This document shows, piece after piece, positions 1-11,042 of a stretch of DNA of 64,000 nt (position 1 is the first letter of the stretch; every line of letters starts with the position of its first letter). The stretch covers positions 3,933,302-3,997,301 of the forward strand of contig JAESIW010000020.1 in the NCBI GenBank assembly GCA_016802295.1. The letters run 5' to 3'. The DNA is from Brachionus rotundiformis (lineage: Eukaryota; Rotifera; Eurotatoria; Ploima; Brachionidae). Below the pieces are notes generated by a model. The model saw nothing but the letters and a program-made list of their open reading frames with translations. It searched no databases and had not been told where the DNA came from. The translations under genes and the position numbers were made by a program.

Positions 1-3000
1 TACTGATCAACTTGGACAGCTTAACCAATTTTGCAAATTTTTCCACAAAATCTTCATCAATCAATTTTGCTCTGAATGTCTTTAATTTAAAAAGGAATAG
101 AATTAATCATTAAAACATTCGCATAAAAATTCTACTTGAGAAACCAAAAGAACTTTTAAAATGGCCATATTTGGCAAGCATTTTTTTAATATTTTAGTTT
201 GAGTATTTGAAGGATTTTTGCGACCATAAACCGATTCCAGACAAGAAAGATTATCATCTAATATTGTAGCTGATAAATCAACGATTGTACCAACCAGCAT
301 GTCAATTATTCTGTGTATGTAGTCATTTTCTTCATTATTCGAAAACTTTTTTCTAATATCTCTTTCCAGTGAATTAATCAGCCTTATTTAATTAAATTTA
401 ATTTTTTTTTATAAGCTTTTATTTTTTACTTTGACTGGCTGAATGGTAAGAGAAGATCATTTTGTTGCTTAAGCAAAACAAAAGTCAATATGTAAGCTTT
501 AGATCGACATGCTACACTAGTGCTCTCATAAATTTGAACCAATTTAGGCACCAATTTCTAAATTAATACAAGTCTAAAAATTTTAAAATTAAAAAAGTAA
601 AAGTCTAACCTTTTCAGGGAGATTTTTCGAATTTGTTTCATTAGTAAGCATGGCCATCATGCTCAAAACTGGTTGCTGAATCTGATAATTATTGCTAGAT
701 AGGCAATCTATTATCATATCTGGACCAGCTTTGTCAATTAAAGTTGTAAATATGTCAATTGAATGAGAGGAAAGCATGCAAAGAGCCTAAAATAAAAAGT
801 AAAAAAGAGAAAAGGTTTTTAAGAAAATAAATTACATTCAACGCGGCAATTCTAAGATTTTCATTATTTGCCGAATGGTTAAAACACAACCATAAAACAT
901 TTACAATTTCAACTGGATTACTGACAAATTTTTTCACATTTCCAGCTGTGGTTGAGGCTATATTTTGGATAATTTTACAAATTATATGATTAGTAATTAA
1001 ATCATCCTATAAGTTGAAAAAAATTAAAAAACATAGATAAATTTTATGCTAGGCTTTACTCCAATATTTCGAATTAACAAAACATAGGCTAAAGAAGGTA
1101 TTGTCCAGTTCTCTATAGCTTTACCAATTTTTTCTTCCTTTTAAAAAAATAATTTTTTATCATTTAATCAATTTTTCATACTAGAATACTTGACAACAAA
1201 TAAAATAAACTAATTCTCCCAATGCTGGCAAAATGGCTTGCTTCATTTTTAAGTCTTTTCTATTTGCTGAAATGACATCAACCAAATTTTGAATAATCTA
1301 TAAATTAAATAAATTCGTAATAAATTTTAAAAGTATTTTAATTTACTTCAGTAAGCTCTTTGGTAGGATCTATAATTTTTGCTTTATTGAAAATTATACC
1401 AAATATTCTAGCGGCTTTCATTTTCATTTCCAAATTATGGCCGTTCTTAATTATACCAAGCAGATCTTTATACAATTCAGCCTCTATAAATAAATCAGCT
1501 ATTTTAACTGATTCACAGCATAATGTTCCAATATAATTCATCAAGTGAAGCTTTTGTTTGATAGCACCAGCAGTTTTATCATTTGGAACATTGGTATTTT
1601 GCTTGATTGTATCAATAATTTTGGCACATTCGTCTTTGGAAACTTTGAAAAAGTTTTCAGCTTTAAAAAATTTCGAATTTATAAAAGTGAGTGCTTTGGG
1701 TTCGAATTTCATGGGCACAGACCTTTGAATCTTTTGGTTATCGACTATTTGAGACATAGTTAATTCGCTTGGCAAAAAGAATAGATTTCGATATTGATTA
1801 AAACTGTCAATAAAAGTCTCGGTTAAATTGTCGTCTTTTTCAAAATTTTGGCTAACCAAAGTACTGGCACTGTTTCGTAATTCAGAATCTTTGTACTGTA
1901 CTGGATTACGTGTCTGTATAGTTGATTGTGGCGAAACAGGCAATCTTGAACTAAAAAAATTTAATTCTTTATTTTATCAAGTCACCAAAACATGTACCTA
2001 ATAGAAAATGAAACATTGACTTCGGGCTTTTGATCTATTATTGTCGAAGTTCTTGGTCTATCTGTTGACATGCGAGAAAAATTCAATGGCAATGCTTTGT
2101 CATCTTCTTCATTTTCCTCTAGAAATTCTTCTTTGCCATCCACGACAATTGATTTACCCTGATACAAATGCTTAAGATTATTTTCCCAAAAAGGGTGCTT
2201 TATCAGCTGATTCCAAGTTAATCTTTTGCTTGGATCCTTTTCTAAAAGACCTTTTAAAAGACTTAGGAACTCGCTTGATGGCTTTGTGGACAAAGTGTTT
2301 CCTTTGGGATTTGGTACTTCTTTATTGATAATCATTTGTTTCAAATGTTCCTTGCTGTCTGCCACAAAAGGACAGCTACCAGTGTACATTCTATAAAATA
2401 TGCATCCTAGACTCCATAAATCACTTGCATATCTATTGTCTTCGCCTTTTAAAACCTCTGGTGCCATGTATGAAATGTCTCCAAAAGGTTTTTTGTATGA
2501 TCTTGGTTCTTTCGAGTCAGAATCCGTCGCTGTCCATTGGGAATTGGTATTTTCTAATGTTTCCTTGAACACAAGCTCAAGATCTTCGCCTTCTGCTTTA
2601 GCGTAGCCGAAATCTGAAAGCTTTAATTTGCCTTCGCCATCAACCATTATCTGAGTTAAATAATTAAAATATGAAAAATATGGTTTATCAAAAAAAAAAT
2701 AATTTATACTTTTCTAGGTATTAAGTCATCGAATAAAATGCCTAAAGAGTGAATGTAAAATAATCCTTCACAAATGTCTATTCCAAAGTTTCGGATTGAA
2801 GTCTCTGGAAGACAGATATCTTGTTCAAGAATAGACTCAAGAGTTCCGGCGGAACAAAGCTCGACAACTAACCACAAGTGATTACTGGTCTCGTACCATT
2901 CATAAAATTTAATTACATTTATATGATTTATTTCGTAGGTCAAACGAACTAAGTTTGTAATCTCTGGACGTAGAACTTTTTCTACACAATGAATGGCCAC

Positions 3001-3087
3001 AAAATTAATAGAACCTTTACGTCTGCCTTTATAGATAATACTATGATCTGACTTGGAGATCTCATCATACAAAATAAAGTTATCCAT
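1..3087 (-). CDS. ULK4: ULK4-like pseudokinase with HEAT-type repeats (3' end beyond window)
   Basis: This is the 5' part of a Unc-51-like kinase 4 gene; the rest lies beyond base 1. ULK4 is a pseudokinase linked to cilia and neuronal microtubules, so that role is family knowledge. Exons I can phase: 3087-2710, 2650-1998, 1950-1347, 1297-1190, 1137-1060, 1006-836, 786-610, with further exons to base 1. The N-terminus reads MDNFILYDEI and carries the family hallmarks YKGRRKGSINFVAI, EWYETSNHLWLVVELC and SDLWSLGCIFYRM. The glycine-rich loop is absent, the VAIK lysine is a histidine (VAIH) and HRD reads FDD, but the magnesium motif is an intact DFG (LSDFGYAK), which is NFC in human ULK4 as I recall it. 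Downstream exons encode helical repeats, including VSGRKHPS-like YGRKNPSNTQ near base 215. Identification is strong; ATP binding is not shown. Confidence 0.93.
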
Positions 3088-3827
3088 TTTGAAGAAACGA
3101 AATGATCAATTCAAGAATATTTTTTAAAAATATTGATGAGAATTTTTATTAATAATGAACCCGAAGAGATGAATTTAATTTTGTGTTTCCATTAGCAACG
3201 CGAAATGTTTGAATGAAACATTTTAAGGTTAATTTAGAATATATTATTTTTGAGTCTTATTTTAAATAAGGTTAAATTTTTACTCTTAATTATATTTTTA
3301 TCTAACTTGAAAAGTAAAGAATTATTATTTAAAATTTTTTGACAATAAAAACTTATTCACAAAAATATAAACAATAAGATATATTTAATTTCTATTGATC
3401 TAAAAAATTATTTTTGAAAAAACTCAAAATTTAAATTCTATTCAGGAATGAAAAGATTTTACAATGAAAAAATTAGATAATATTTTATACGAGATTGAGA
3501 GAAATCAAGAGGTTTTAAAAATTATTCATATTGCCAAATACTGGCAAGAATTCAAGTCAGAAAAAGACTTGTGAAATTTTTAATTGAAATAAAAATAATT
3601 TTTACAACTGAACAGTTACTGGAGTGATTATAAAATAAAGATCTTTAAATTTGACAACATTCAAAAACTAAAAACTAATTTTAAAAAGAAATTTAAACTT
3701 TAATTAATTGGAATATTGTACTCTAATTAGCTGTATTTTACAACTTATTTTCTCGACTAACACTAAATAATTCTGAAATTTTTTTAATTCAAATATTTAA
3801 ATTTTGATTTAGATTTAAAAAATCATA
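3088..3827. other. gene-free stretch upstream of ULK4
   Basis: AT-rich sequence between the ULK4 start codon and the transporter remnant. The only reading frame of note is a 36-codon ATG frame at about 3463-3573 (plus) without recognisable homology; I do not call it a gene. The ULK4 promoter should lie in the first few hundred bases, but no specific motif stands out. Confidence 0.5.
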
Positions 3828-4169
3828 AAAAATAAAATTGATTTGATAAATTTTGTATCTTTGTTTTTGCTTTATTTTATTCAAGCAATGCCTTACGGCT
3901 TTCAATCAAGATATTTACCATTAGTAATGAAAAAACAAGGTGTTACAATAACTTCACTTGGTCTATTCAAACTTTTGCTAATTACTTGGGTATGTAAATT
4001 TTTAATAGCAGCTTTAGTCGTCGATGTTCATAAAACAAAGCGTTTCTGGCTTCAAAGTAGTCTGATTTTACTTTCACTAGGCTCTTATTTTGGAACATTT
4101 CTAAATAATTTTACCGAACTGGCTTTTTTACTTTTGATTCTAAATACGGCATCAGCCACACAAGATATA
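3828..4169 (+). pseudogene. MFSD3-like major facilitator transporter remnant
   Basis: The frame resembles the N-terminal third of MFSD3, a major-facilitator protein related to the acetyl-CoA transporter family. It shows LFLLYFIQAMPYGFQS (first helix, with the conserved Q-x-PYG-x-QS motif), LGLFKLLLITWVCKFL, a VD at the end of helix 2, two further hydrophobic stretches, and LNTASATQDI, the usual helix 4 start. After QDI at 4169 the similarity stops and the sequence changes composition. No in-frame ATG precedes the homology: an upstream in-frame TAA is reached first, and the only start-like codon is TTG at 3843. No matching downstream exon is visible before NDUFB4. Having lost both the start and about two thirds of the family length, it is best read as a truncated pseudogene. 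The alternative is a gene whose remaining exons I fail to recognise; a GTGAG donor-like sequence sits at the break. Confidence 0.7.
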
Positions 4170-4495
4170 TGTGAGACTTGGTCAAGCTTGGAACCACAAA
4201 CCAAGCGACTTCTCTCTCAATCGAGATAAAGTCTTAACTTAAGGCTTTCAAAGTTACGTCTCCCTGCAGAGAGTCAGCTGTACAGCAGATTAACGTTCCT
4301 TTCGGATTCTATACTGGGAAATGGTCGAAGCCAGTGGCGACCTAATACGACAAGACTTGGACAAACATCCGTAGGCCTATTTACACTACATACACCTCTT
4401 CTGCAGATTACGTGAAAGACCACATGCTCATACTTCCATCATCCTCTTTTTTGGGTTTGGGAGCTGCGGATCGGTAGAGTTATGTCAATAACATT
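4170..4495. other. GC-richer island of unknown origin
   Basis: About 325 bases of clearly higher GC than the surroundings, beginning exactly where the MFSD3-like homology ends. The plus strand has one frame open for about 36 codons, a stop, then about 40 more codons (roughly 4240-4480). This is long for this AT-rich DNA and suggests old protein-coding or mobile-element sequence. No domain is recognisable and no terminal repeats were found. It may be an inserted repeat that truncated the transporter gene. Confidence 0.45.
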
Positions 4496-5399
4496 TCTTA
4501 AAATTGCTTTTCAAAATTTTAAAAAAGAAATGATTTATATGTCCAAATGACATCGTTTTTATACTCTTTTGTCTACATGTCAGTCATTTAGACCAAGTTA
4601 ACTAATTTAGCTAGGTTATTTTAATTTTAATTGTGTCTATAAATATTTAAATAAAAATTTTTAAAATTTAAATAGAAAAAAATTGAGTAATTCAAATTTG
4701 ACTAAGTATAACTTATACCTGGACTGGATTTTTGAGGTGATCTCAAAAATCTCGAGCAGATCAATTCATTCATTTGATTAGCGATTCTTATTTTTTCATT
4801 TAAAAATGTTTAATTCCAGAATATTTATAGTCTTTTTAGTTTAATTTTAGAATGATTCAATAGAAAACTGAATCAAAAACTAAAATTTCAGGAAATTATT
4901 AGTTAAAATACAAATAATTACTTCTTTTCCAGCAAAGTTTACTAAACAGATTTTAAAAAAAAAAATTTTTGATCATTTACAAAATTTATCTTAAAAAACT
5001 TTTTTATTCCGATTTATATTCTTTTCATTTTAAATAATTTAAAAAAGTTTAAGATTAATAAATGAAAAAATTTAGTTTGAAAAAAATTTATTTCACATTT
5101 TTGCAGACTAAAAAATACTTTCGCAAGTCTGTAAAATTATTTTGCTTAGATTTAGGTTTAAAAAGTGAATTTTAAAACTTTTGTCTGAAAAATTCATAGA
5201 AATTATACTTAGATTATAAATATTAATCCATCAAGAATTTTTAAAATTAAACTTAGAAATCAATAAAAAGTGTTCTTGATAGATACATATTGTTTAAATT
5301 TTTTAAAAGCAAAAATAAACCATTTTGAGTGAAATCATTATAATTATTTATTATTTTTTAAATAAATTCTAATATTTTTAATTATCAAAAACACAATTT
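4496..5399. other. gene-free AT-rich intergenic stretch
   Basis: Nothing with coding character was found here on either strand; homopolymer-rich AT sequence. It contains the 3' flank of NDUFB4. Confidence 0.5.
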
Positions 5400-5744
5400 T
5401 CAAAATAAGACTTTGGTAGACCATCTAGCTCGGTCATAATAGGTCGACTCTCCAGATTGAATAGCTTGATGTTTTGCTGATTTTTCTTGATTGATATTAA
5501 TTTGAAGCCAAACAGTAAACGCGGCTATACCGAGTGGTATAGCCAAAGATCTTGGTGTAATTTTGTAAAATTCTCTAGCATAGGCTCTGGCAGCCTCGTA
5601 ACGAAACACAGCTGGGTCATAAATTTGACTGTTAGTCCTAAATGGGTTGTTGTATAGTCGTTGATAGGCTTCTTTAAGTTTTGTTCTGGCAGCTGCTCGC
5701 TCAGCAACCTTTTGTCTTAATTCGCTGGTGGTTAAATCACTCAT
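5400..5744 (-). CDS. NDUFB4: NADH dehydrogenase 1 beta subcomplex subunit 4 (complex I B15)
   Basis: A single-exon gene for a 114-residue protein, close to the size of animal NDUFB4 (about 129). This is an accessory subunit of the membrane arm of mitochondrial respiratory complex I, in the inner membrane. The family signature is seen as a charged helix AERAAARTKLKEAYQRLYN, then NPFRTNSQIYDPAVFRYEAAR, matching the usual YNDPNR...ENPALLRW.YAR pattern, followed by one membrane segment (SLAIPLGIAAFTVWLQI) and a charged tail. The start is the ATG at 5744, 268 bases from the divergent HGH1 start, so a shared promoter region is likely. The assignment rests on motif order in a fast-evolving family; I hold it as probable rather than certain. 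Confidence 0.75.
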   Translation of the reverse strand: MSDLTTSELRQKVAERAAARTKLKEAYQRLYNNPFRTNSQIYDPAVFRYEAARAYAREFYKITPRSLAIPLGIAAFTVWLQININQEKSAKHQAIQSGESTYYDRARWSTKVLF

Positions 5745-6012
5745 TTTTTAATCTTAAAAAAGTCGAAAGCTTTTAATCCGGATATGATCCAAAATGAAAA
5801 TTCCAATGGTAAAAAAAATTTTCAACAAAATTTGAAAGTATATAAAAAAAAGCGTCTATAACTAAAACATAATATACTGAGTTAATTTATTTTTGTCTTA
5901 CCAAGAGAATTTTAAGTTAAATCTACTACCAAATGAGACAACTAAGAATTTTTTTAAGATTTTAACAAACTTATACTTCAAAAATTAATGTGCTAAAGTT
6001 AAATTTATCGAA
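5745..6012. promoter_or_regulatory. probable bidirectional promoter between NDUFB4 and HGH1
   Basis: The 268 bases separate two divergent start codons (5744 minus, 6013 plus), so both promoters and both 5' leaders must fit here unless upstream exons exist. No TATA or other core motif can be picked out against the AT-rich background. This is inference from geometry alone. Confidence 0.4.
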
Positions 6013-7227
6013 ATGGAATCTTTAAATGAATTGATAGATTTTCTGGACATCTCAACTAGACTTGACATCAAAACTCTTGCATTACACCATGTTTTATCAC
6101 TGACTGGCAATTTTGAGTCCAGAAAATTGCTTCTCTCAAATCATAAGTGTCTTAAATACCTTATTCAATTAGCATTTGCCAATGAAGAACAAAAATCTGT
6201 TAATAAAGACGCTTTTTTCTCCCTAATTAACCTATCCGCTGATGAGATAGATGCTGGTCAAATGATGCTTCAAAATTCAGACTTGGTTCAAATGTTACTC
6301 GATTACATTTTAGATGAAAATAGCCAATTTGCTGACACTGCTTGTGCCATCTTGTCCAATTTGTCTAGAGGAAAGCGAAATAGTCAAATTATTTTTGATA
6401 AATATTTCATAGACTCAAATAACAATTCAGAAAACACTGCCAGCGTTTCTTTGGCAAAATTATTGCAAGTTTTTTGCACTGAAAAATTTAATAAAACAAA
6501 TAATTTGGACTATTTGGCTCCTTTCATTTGTAATCTGACTCAATTAGAATCAGTCAGAAGTTCAATTTTAAATGATTCATTAATAATACAAAGGCTTTTG
6601 CCGTATACCACCTATACCAGGTCCATAATCCGAAGAGGTGGAATAATCGGTGCAATTAAAAATTGCTGTTTCAACTATGGTAAAGTTTTATTAAAAAATA
6701 AATTAAAATCCCTTTTATTATTTTTTTAAATAGACGATCATCAAAAGTTATTATTTTCGCCTGATATTGATATACTTAGTAGGCTTTTGCTTCCATTGGC
6801 TGGTCCAGAGGAATTTGATGCTGATGAAATGGATAAACTACCAGATGATCTACAGTACTTACCACCAGATAAACAACGAGAAGTTGATCCCGATGTTAGA
6901 ACAATGCTAATGGAAACAATCATGATGGTTTAATTTTACCATTTAGGCTAATTATCAATTTTTTTGATCAATTTTTTAAAGCTGTGCTCAAGGAAAGAGT
7001 GTAGGGATTTTATTAAGGAAAAAAATGCTTATGTGATTTTACGTGAACTTCATAAATGGGAAAGTGATGACAAATCCAAAGAAACATGTGAAAAACTAGT
7101 TCAAATATTGATAGCAGATGAGCCACAAAAGGAACACGAAAATTTGCATGAAGTATCTGTGCCCGAAGATTTGGCACAAAAGTTTTATGAATTCGAAACT
7201 AAAGAACTAGAGAAAAATTTTCAATAA
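6013..7227 (+). CDS. HGH1: HGH1 homolog, armadillo-like eEF2-folding co-chaperone
   Basis: Three exons (6013-6679, 6734-6927, 6982-7227) encode about 368 residues, the usual size of HGH1 (FAM203/BRP16). The family acts as a cytosolic adaptor linking chaperones (TRiC, Hsp90) to folding of elongation factor 2; that is established for HGH1, not shown here. Armadillo-like helical repeats run through the first exon (FFSLINLSAD, ACAILSNLSRG). Diagnostic blocks follow: IRRGGIIGAIKNCCFNYDDH across the first splice, LLLPLAGPEEFDADEMDKLP, PDKQREVDPDVR, then LRELHKWE and VQILIADEP near the C-terminus. Both introns keep phase. Its neighbours NDUFB4 and CHMP4 are functionally unrelated. Confidence 0.95.
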
Positions 7228-7414
7228 ACTTTATTAAGAGTTAATTTTTTTTATCAACATTATTTCGAAAAATATAATATCGACTTTCTATAATGATCGT
7301 TTGAATTTATGAAAAATGGCTAAAAATTTTAAATTATTCTTAAAAATTTAAAAAACTGTAGTTTAAAAAAATGATCATTAAAAATTCTTTAGAAAATATT
7401 TTAAATTATTAGTA

Positions 7415-8275
7415 TCATGAGTTTGCCCAGGCGCTCATTCTTCTCAATTCATCCTCTTCATCTGAAACTTTATTATTCACTTCTAATAATTGATTTTTAG
7501 TCATAAATTAATAAATGTATAATTTTTGAATTGAGAAAATACTTTTATTGTTATTCTGTGGTAAATTGTATGAAGGTGCCGCTGGCAAATTCAACAATTC
7601 AGACTCCAAATCTTGATCTTGAAGATCTTCTAATTCTTTCAATAGTTCGTCTTCGTCAACATCATCCGAAAACCCAACTGGATTGCTTATGACGTTGGAT
7701 ATTTCCTCATCAATTTGCTTTTGTTCGGCGATGTCATCCATTAAATCGTGAATTTTATCAACATTCCTTGAAAATTATTTTATCTTAAAAAATAAAATAC
7801 ATTTTAAAATTCTTACATATCTTTGTGAGTATTTTTGAATGCTTTTGATGCATCTCCCATTACTTTTAGCACTTCAGCATTCGAAGCTGCGTTCTCTAGA
7901 ACTTCTCTTTGATATTCCAGAGTTGTTAGTGTACCATCGAGCTTTTCCAATTGTTGTTCGTATCGTTTTTTACGCCGCAAGGCCTGTAATGCAGCTAGTA
8001 TAAAATCTTTAGAGCAAAATTGGTATTTTCTACAAATATCTACCTTTTTTATTACGAGTTCCATTTTGTTTGGCAATTGCTAGTTCATCATTAATTTTTT
8101 TTTCCAAGAATGCAGACTTCTTATTCAATAATTCTTCAACATCTCTGATTTTTTGAATCGCTATAACAAATTGTTTTAATTTAATCGAAGATTGATTAAA
8201 AGTTTAGCGCCTACCTTCTTGAGGAGTTGGAGGTTTTTCTTTGGAACTTTTGCCAAATTTTCTAAAAAGGCTCAT
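7415..8275 (-). CDS. CHMP4: CHMP4 (SNF7) ESCRT-III subunit
   Basis: Five exons (8275-8215, 8160-8044, 7994-7817, 7766-7543, 7482-7415) encode about 215 residues, typical for charged multivesicular body protein 4, the main filament-forming ESCRT-III subunit in endosomal sorting, cytokinesis and membrane repair. The start MSLFRKFGK is the basic amphipathic membrane-binding N-terminus. The helical core follows with AALQALRRKKRYEQQL, then NPVGFSDDVDEDELLKELEDL. The last exon ends in EEDELRRMSAWANS, which fits the C-terminal ALIX-binding helix of CHMP4 paralogs (pattern ..LxxWA.S). The C-terminal exon is only 68 bases and was found by phase matching. Paralog A, B or C cannot be decided. Confidence 0.95.
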
Positions 8276-9258
8276 TTTAACTCAAATTAATTTTCAAATT
8301 GACTATTTGCGTTGAAATGGTAACAAAAATGAACGAAATGAAAATTTTTAATTTTTTAAAGAATAAAATATTTTAAATTATGATAAATATACAAATATGA
8401 TTAATAATAAATTTGCAAAAAAACGACTTTATTTTTATTTAATCTTATGAATAATCAATTATTCAGAAAAAAAATCATCAAATTCCATTGATGAATTCTT
8501 CACATTCACTGGTATTTTCATAAAATTGCTGCAGTGATTGGAAAATTAAAAAGCAGAAAAAAATTTTTTAATAAAGTGATTTAGTTTCATTCATTACTGT
8601 CCAAATAAAATAGATTTTCCCATCTATCAATAATTTATAAATGATTTTTATTTGGATACAATTGCGAGAAATCTTTCAAAATACTAAAAAATACCTAATT
8701 TTTTTTTAACTTTTACTCAATTAATTTTTTTGGAGATTATAATTTGACCAGTAAGATTTTAAAAAAAAATAACTTATGGATAAAAAATAAAATCCATTTA
8801 CAAATAAAAACTTAAGTACTTTTAAATATTATCTCTTATATAATAATGTCATAAATTACATTTAATATAAATTATTCAAATAGAATTTTATTAATTAGCA
8901 AATCTTGTAATATTTTATTAAATAGTTAAATATTAATCTCTAAATGAAAACCAAAAAAATGCTTTCAAATATAAAAAAATTTACTATATCCTTGAAATAT
9001 GATAAGAAGACAAAGAAGATTTTTTTTTGAGCTCCATTAGATTTTTCTATCTGTTGTAAAAATTTGAAAGTATGATTTACTGTTTTAAACTAATATAATA
9101 AATAATTTAAAAAAGATGAAGTAAAAATAGTAGCGACAGTTTTACGGTCGATTCCTATGCACCTATGGTTTGGACTGGTATTATTACATTTTTCTATCAA
9201 ATTTTTTTATTCACAAAATATCATATATTGTATATAAATAAAATAACTTTCGACTTTA
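8276..9258. other. gene-free AT-rich intergenic stretch
   Basis: No coding frame or RNA gene recognised upstream of CHMP4. The sequence becomes slightly less AT-rich near 9130-9180, where a stretch ACGGTCGATTCC loosely resembles a polymerase III B box but lacks a base of the consensus and has no tRNA fold around it. Confidence 0.45.
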
Positions 9259-9464
9259 CCGTAAACCCTTGTAAATAAGTGCCACTAAAATCGTGTCTTT
9301 AAAGAATTTAAGCCTTTAGATGGTAGAAAATTTTACTCAAATTAAATATTTTATAAAGATCTAAGTATGCTTTACAAGAAAGTAGCATAGATATAACTTA
9401 GCCATTTTTGATGAGCTTTTAAAAGGGGGGTCTTAGGGCGACACTTATTTGCAAGGGAATACGG
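9259..9464. mobile_element. 206-bp MITE with TA flanks and ~25-bp terminal inverted repeats (pogo/Tc1-mariner style)
   Basis: The left end reads CCGTAAACCCTTGTAAATAA and the reverse complement of the right end reads CCGTATTCCCTTGCAAATAA. Over 25 bases the two ends differ at 4 positions. Both ends are bordered by TA (9257-9258 and 9465-9466), the target duplication of Tc1/mariner and pogo elements. The interior is too short to code. Assignment to the pogo branch rests on the CCGTA start and is less sure than the MITE structure itself. Confidence 0.75.
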
Positions 9465-10382
9465 TACTTAGGTGTACTACAGTAAAAATCCTTGCCATGT
9501 TAAAACATTTGTATACAAGGCAAGGAGAAATTTAAAAAGGTCTATCCAATAATTTAAGTAGACATAGTGATAGAGTGATAGTCTTTTTTGAATTTGGTGT
9601 TGGATTGATTTATTGGTACCTAATTAATTGTTCATTAAGAGGTTAATTAAAAATTATATTTATAATAGTAATAGTACCAGCACAAGTTTAGCGCTTTACC
9701 ATAGGCTATTGAAGTCTTTATAAATTTTGTTTTAATATTTCTCTATCAATTTAAGCCTTGAAACTATTGAATGTCCTTGCTATTACTGCTTCTTGTAGTA
9801 ATAACATCTAATTTTACAGTGTTTAATTTTACCATTATTGAGGATGATTTTTGAATTATTAAACCAGTTTCGATTCACCTAAAGCTATATTTGAAATAAA
9901 AGAAAAATAACTAAACTAATAAAATTTTATTTCTGACATAATTTTTTAAGGTATAATTAAAACAGAAAAGTCCACTATATTTAGATATAAATTTTAAAAT
10001 TTTACAATATAAAATAGAACTAATTAAGATACCAGTCATCGAACTGTCCCGAATAACACTTTAGTTTTTCGCTTTTTTTTCTCATGGTCAGTATCTTGAT
10101 TATTCGTATTTATATGAAAAAAATATAAAACAAGGTTTATTAGTAAGTATTTGAAAAGTATGCTTAATACCGAAATTAATTTTTAATTTAATTAAAGATC
10201 GAAATTTTAAAAGAGCCATTTTACTTGTTAACTTGATAAAAATAATTCAATTCTATAAAAATATATTAAAAAACTGAGATGAATTACACTTATTTTTGAA
10301 ATTCTAAATTTTCAAGTATGCACCATGTATATAAATAAAAATAAAATTATTAGAGTTTAATTTTTAGAAACTAAATTAAAAT
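9465..10382. other. gene-free stretch before SNRNP27, with a possible LINE tail
   Basis: Mostly uninformative AT-rich DNA. On the minus strand at about 9803-9720 a frame reads EAVIARTFNSFKA, a stop, then IDREIL. This resembles the C-terminal end of CR1/Jockey-type LINE reverse transcriptases (usual pattern VNSFKxxLD). The stretch is short, so this is a weak call. Confidence 0.3.
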
Positions 10383-10898
10383 ATGGGTCGAAATAGAAGC
10401 CGTTCCAGAAGCCGGGATCGTAAAAAAGATAGCCATCGTGATAAGGAAAGAGATCGAAATCGCGATAGGGGTCATCGTGATAAAGACCGTCACAAATCAA
10501 GCCGCAAGTCAAGGTCAAGATCAAGATCCAGACATCGTAGAGACAGACGCTCAAGATCACCCAGATTCAAGCGAGATCGGTCATCATCTACATCTTCTTC
10601 AGGCTCACTACACAAAATTGACTATCTTACATTAGGAGGAAATGTCAAATCAAAACAAACCAACTTAATTTCATCAGATAAACCAGTTTTCTTGGATCCA
10701 AACGAAATGGCTGGCAAGACAGAAGAAGAAATCGAAATGCTCAAATTAATGGGCTTTTCTGGCTTCGATACGACCAAGGGAAAGCATGTAGATGGAGCTT
10801 GCAACGCATTCGCGGTAAACATTCAACAAAAAAGAAAGTACAGACAATACATGAATAGAAAAGGTGGTTTTAATCGACCTTTAGATCCTGTTGCTTAA
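10383..10898 (+). CDS. SNRNP27: U4/U6.U5 tri-snRNP 27 kDa protein
   Basis: A single-exon gene for 171 residues. The N-terminal half is an RS domain of alternating Arg-Ser and Arg-Asp (MGRNRSRSRSRDRKK onward), as in spliceosomal proteins. The C-terminal block EEIEMLKLMGFSGFDTTKGK and the ending RKYRQYMNRKGGFNRPLD are nearly invariant in SNRNP27 across eukaryotes. The protein belongs to the U4/U6.U5 tri-snRNP and acts in the nucleus during pre-mRNA splicing. Length matches the family (about 155 residues). The next gene, GPN2, starts 144 bases downstream on the same strand; AATAAA-like sequence lies near 10931. Confidence 0.98.
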   Translation: MGRNRSRSRSRDRKKDSHRDKERDRNRDRGHRDKDRHKSSRKSRSRSRSRHRRDRRSRSPRFKRDRSSSTSSSGSLHKIDYLTLGGNVKSKQTNLISSDKPVFLDPNEMAGKTEEEIEMLKLMGFSGFDTTKGKHVDGACNAFAVNIQQKRKYRQYMNRKGGFNRPLDPVA

Positions 10899-11042
10899 TT
10901 TTTTTATGTCAAATTGATTGTTAAAATTGTGTAATAAAAAATCAAATTTTTAATTAATTAATTTCATTTTTCTTTATTGATAGATTTGCTTATCTATCTT
11001 TTTTTTCTTATTTAAAACACGAATTTAATTATTTTTAATAGA

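Noticed and set aside
3843..4229. An intact 128-residue transporter starting at TTG 3843
   Set aside because: There is no ATG start, the last 20 residues come from the GC-richer island, and only the first third of the MFSD3 family length is present.
9130..9180. A tRNA-like or SINE B-box sequence (ACGGTCGATTCC)
   Set aside because: It misses a base of the B-box consensus and there is no A box or cloverleaf around it.
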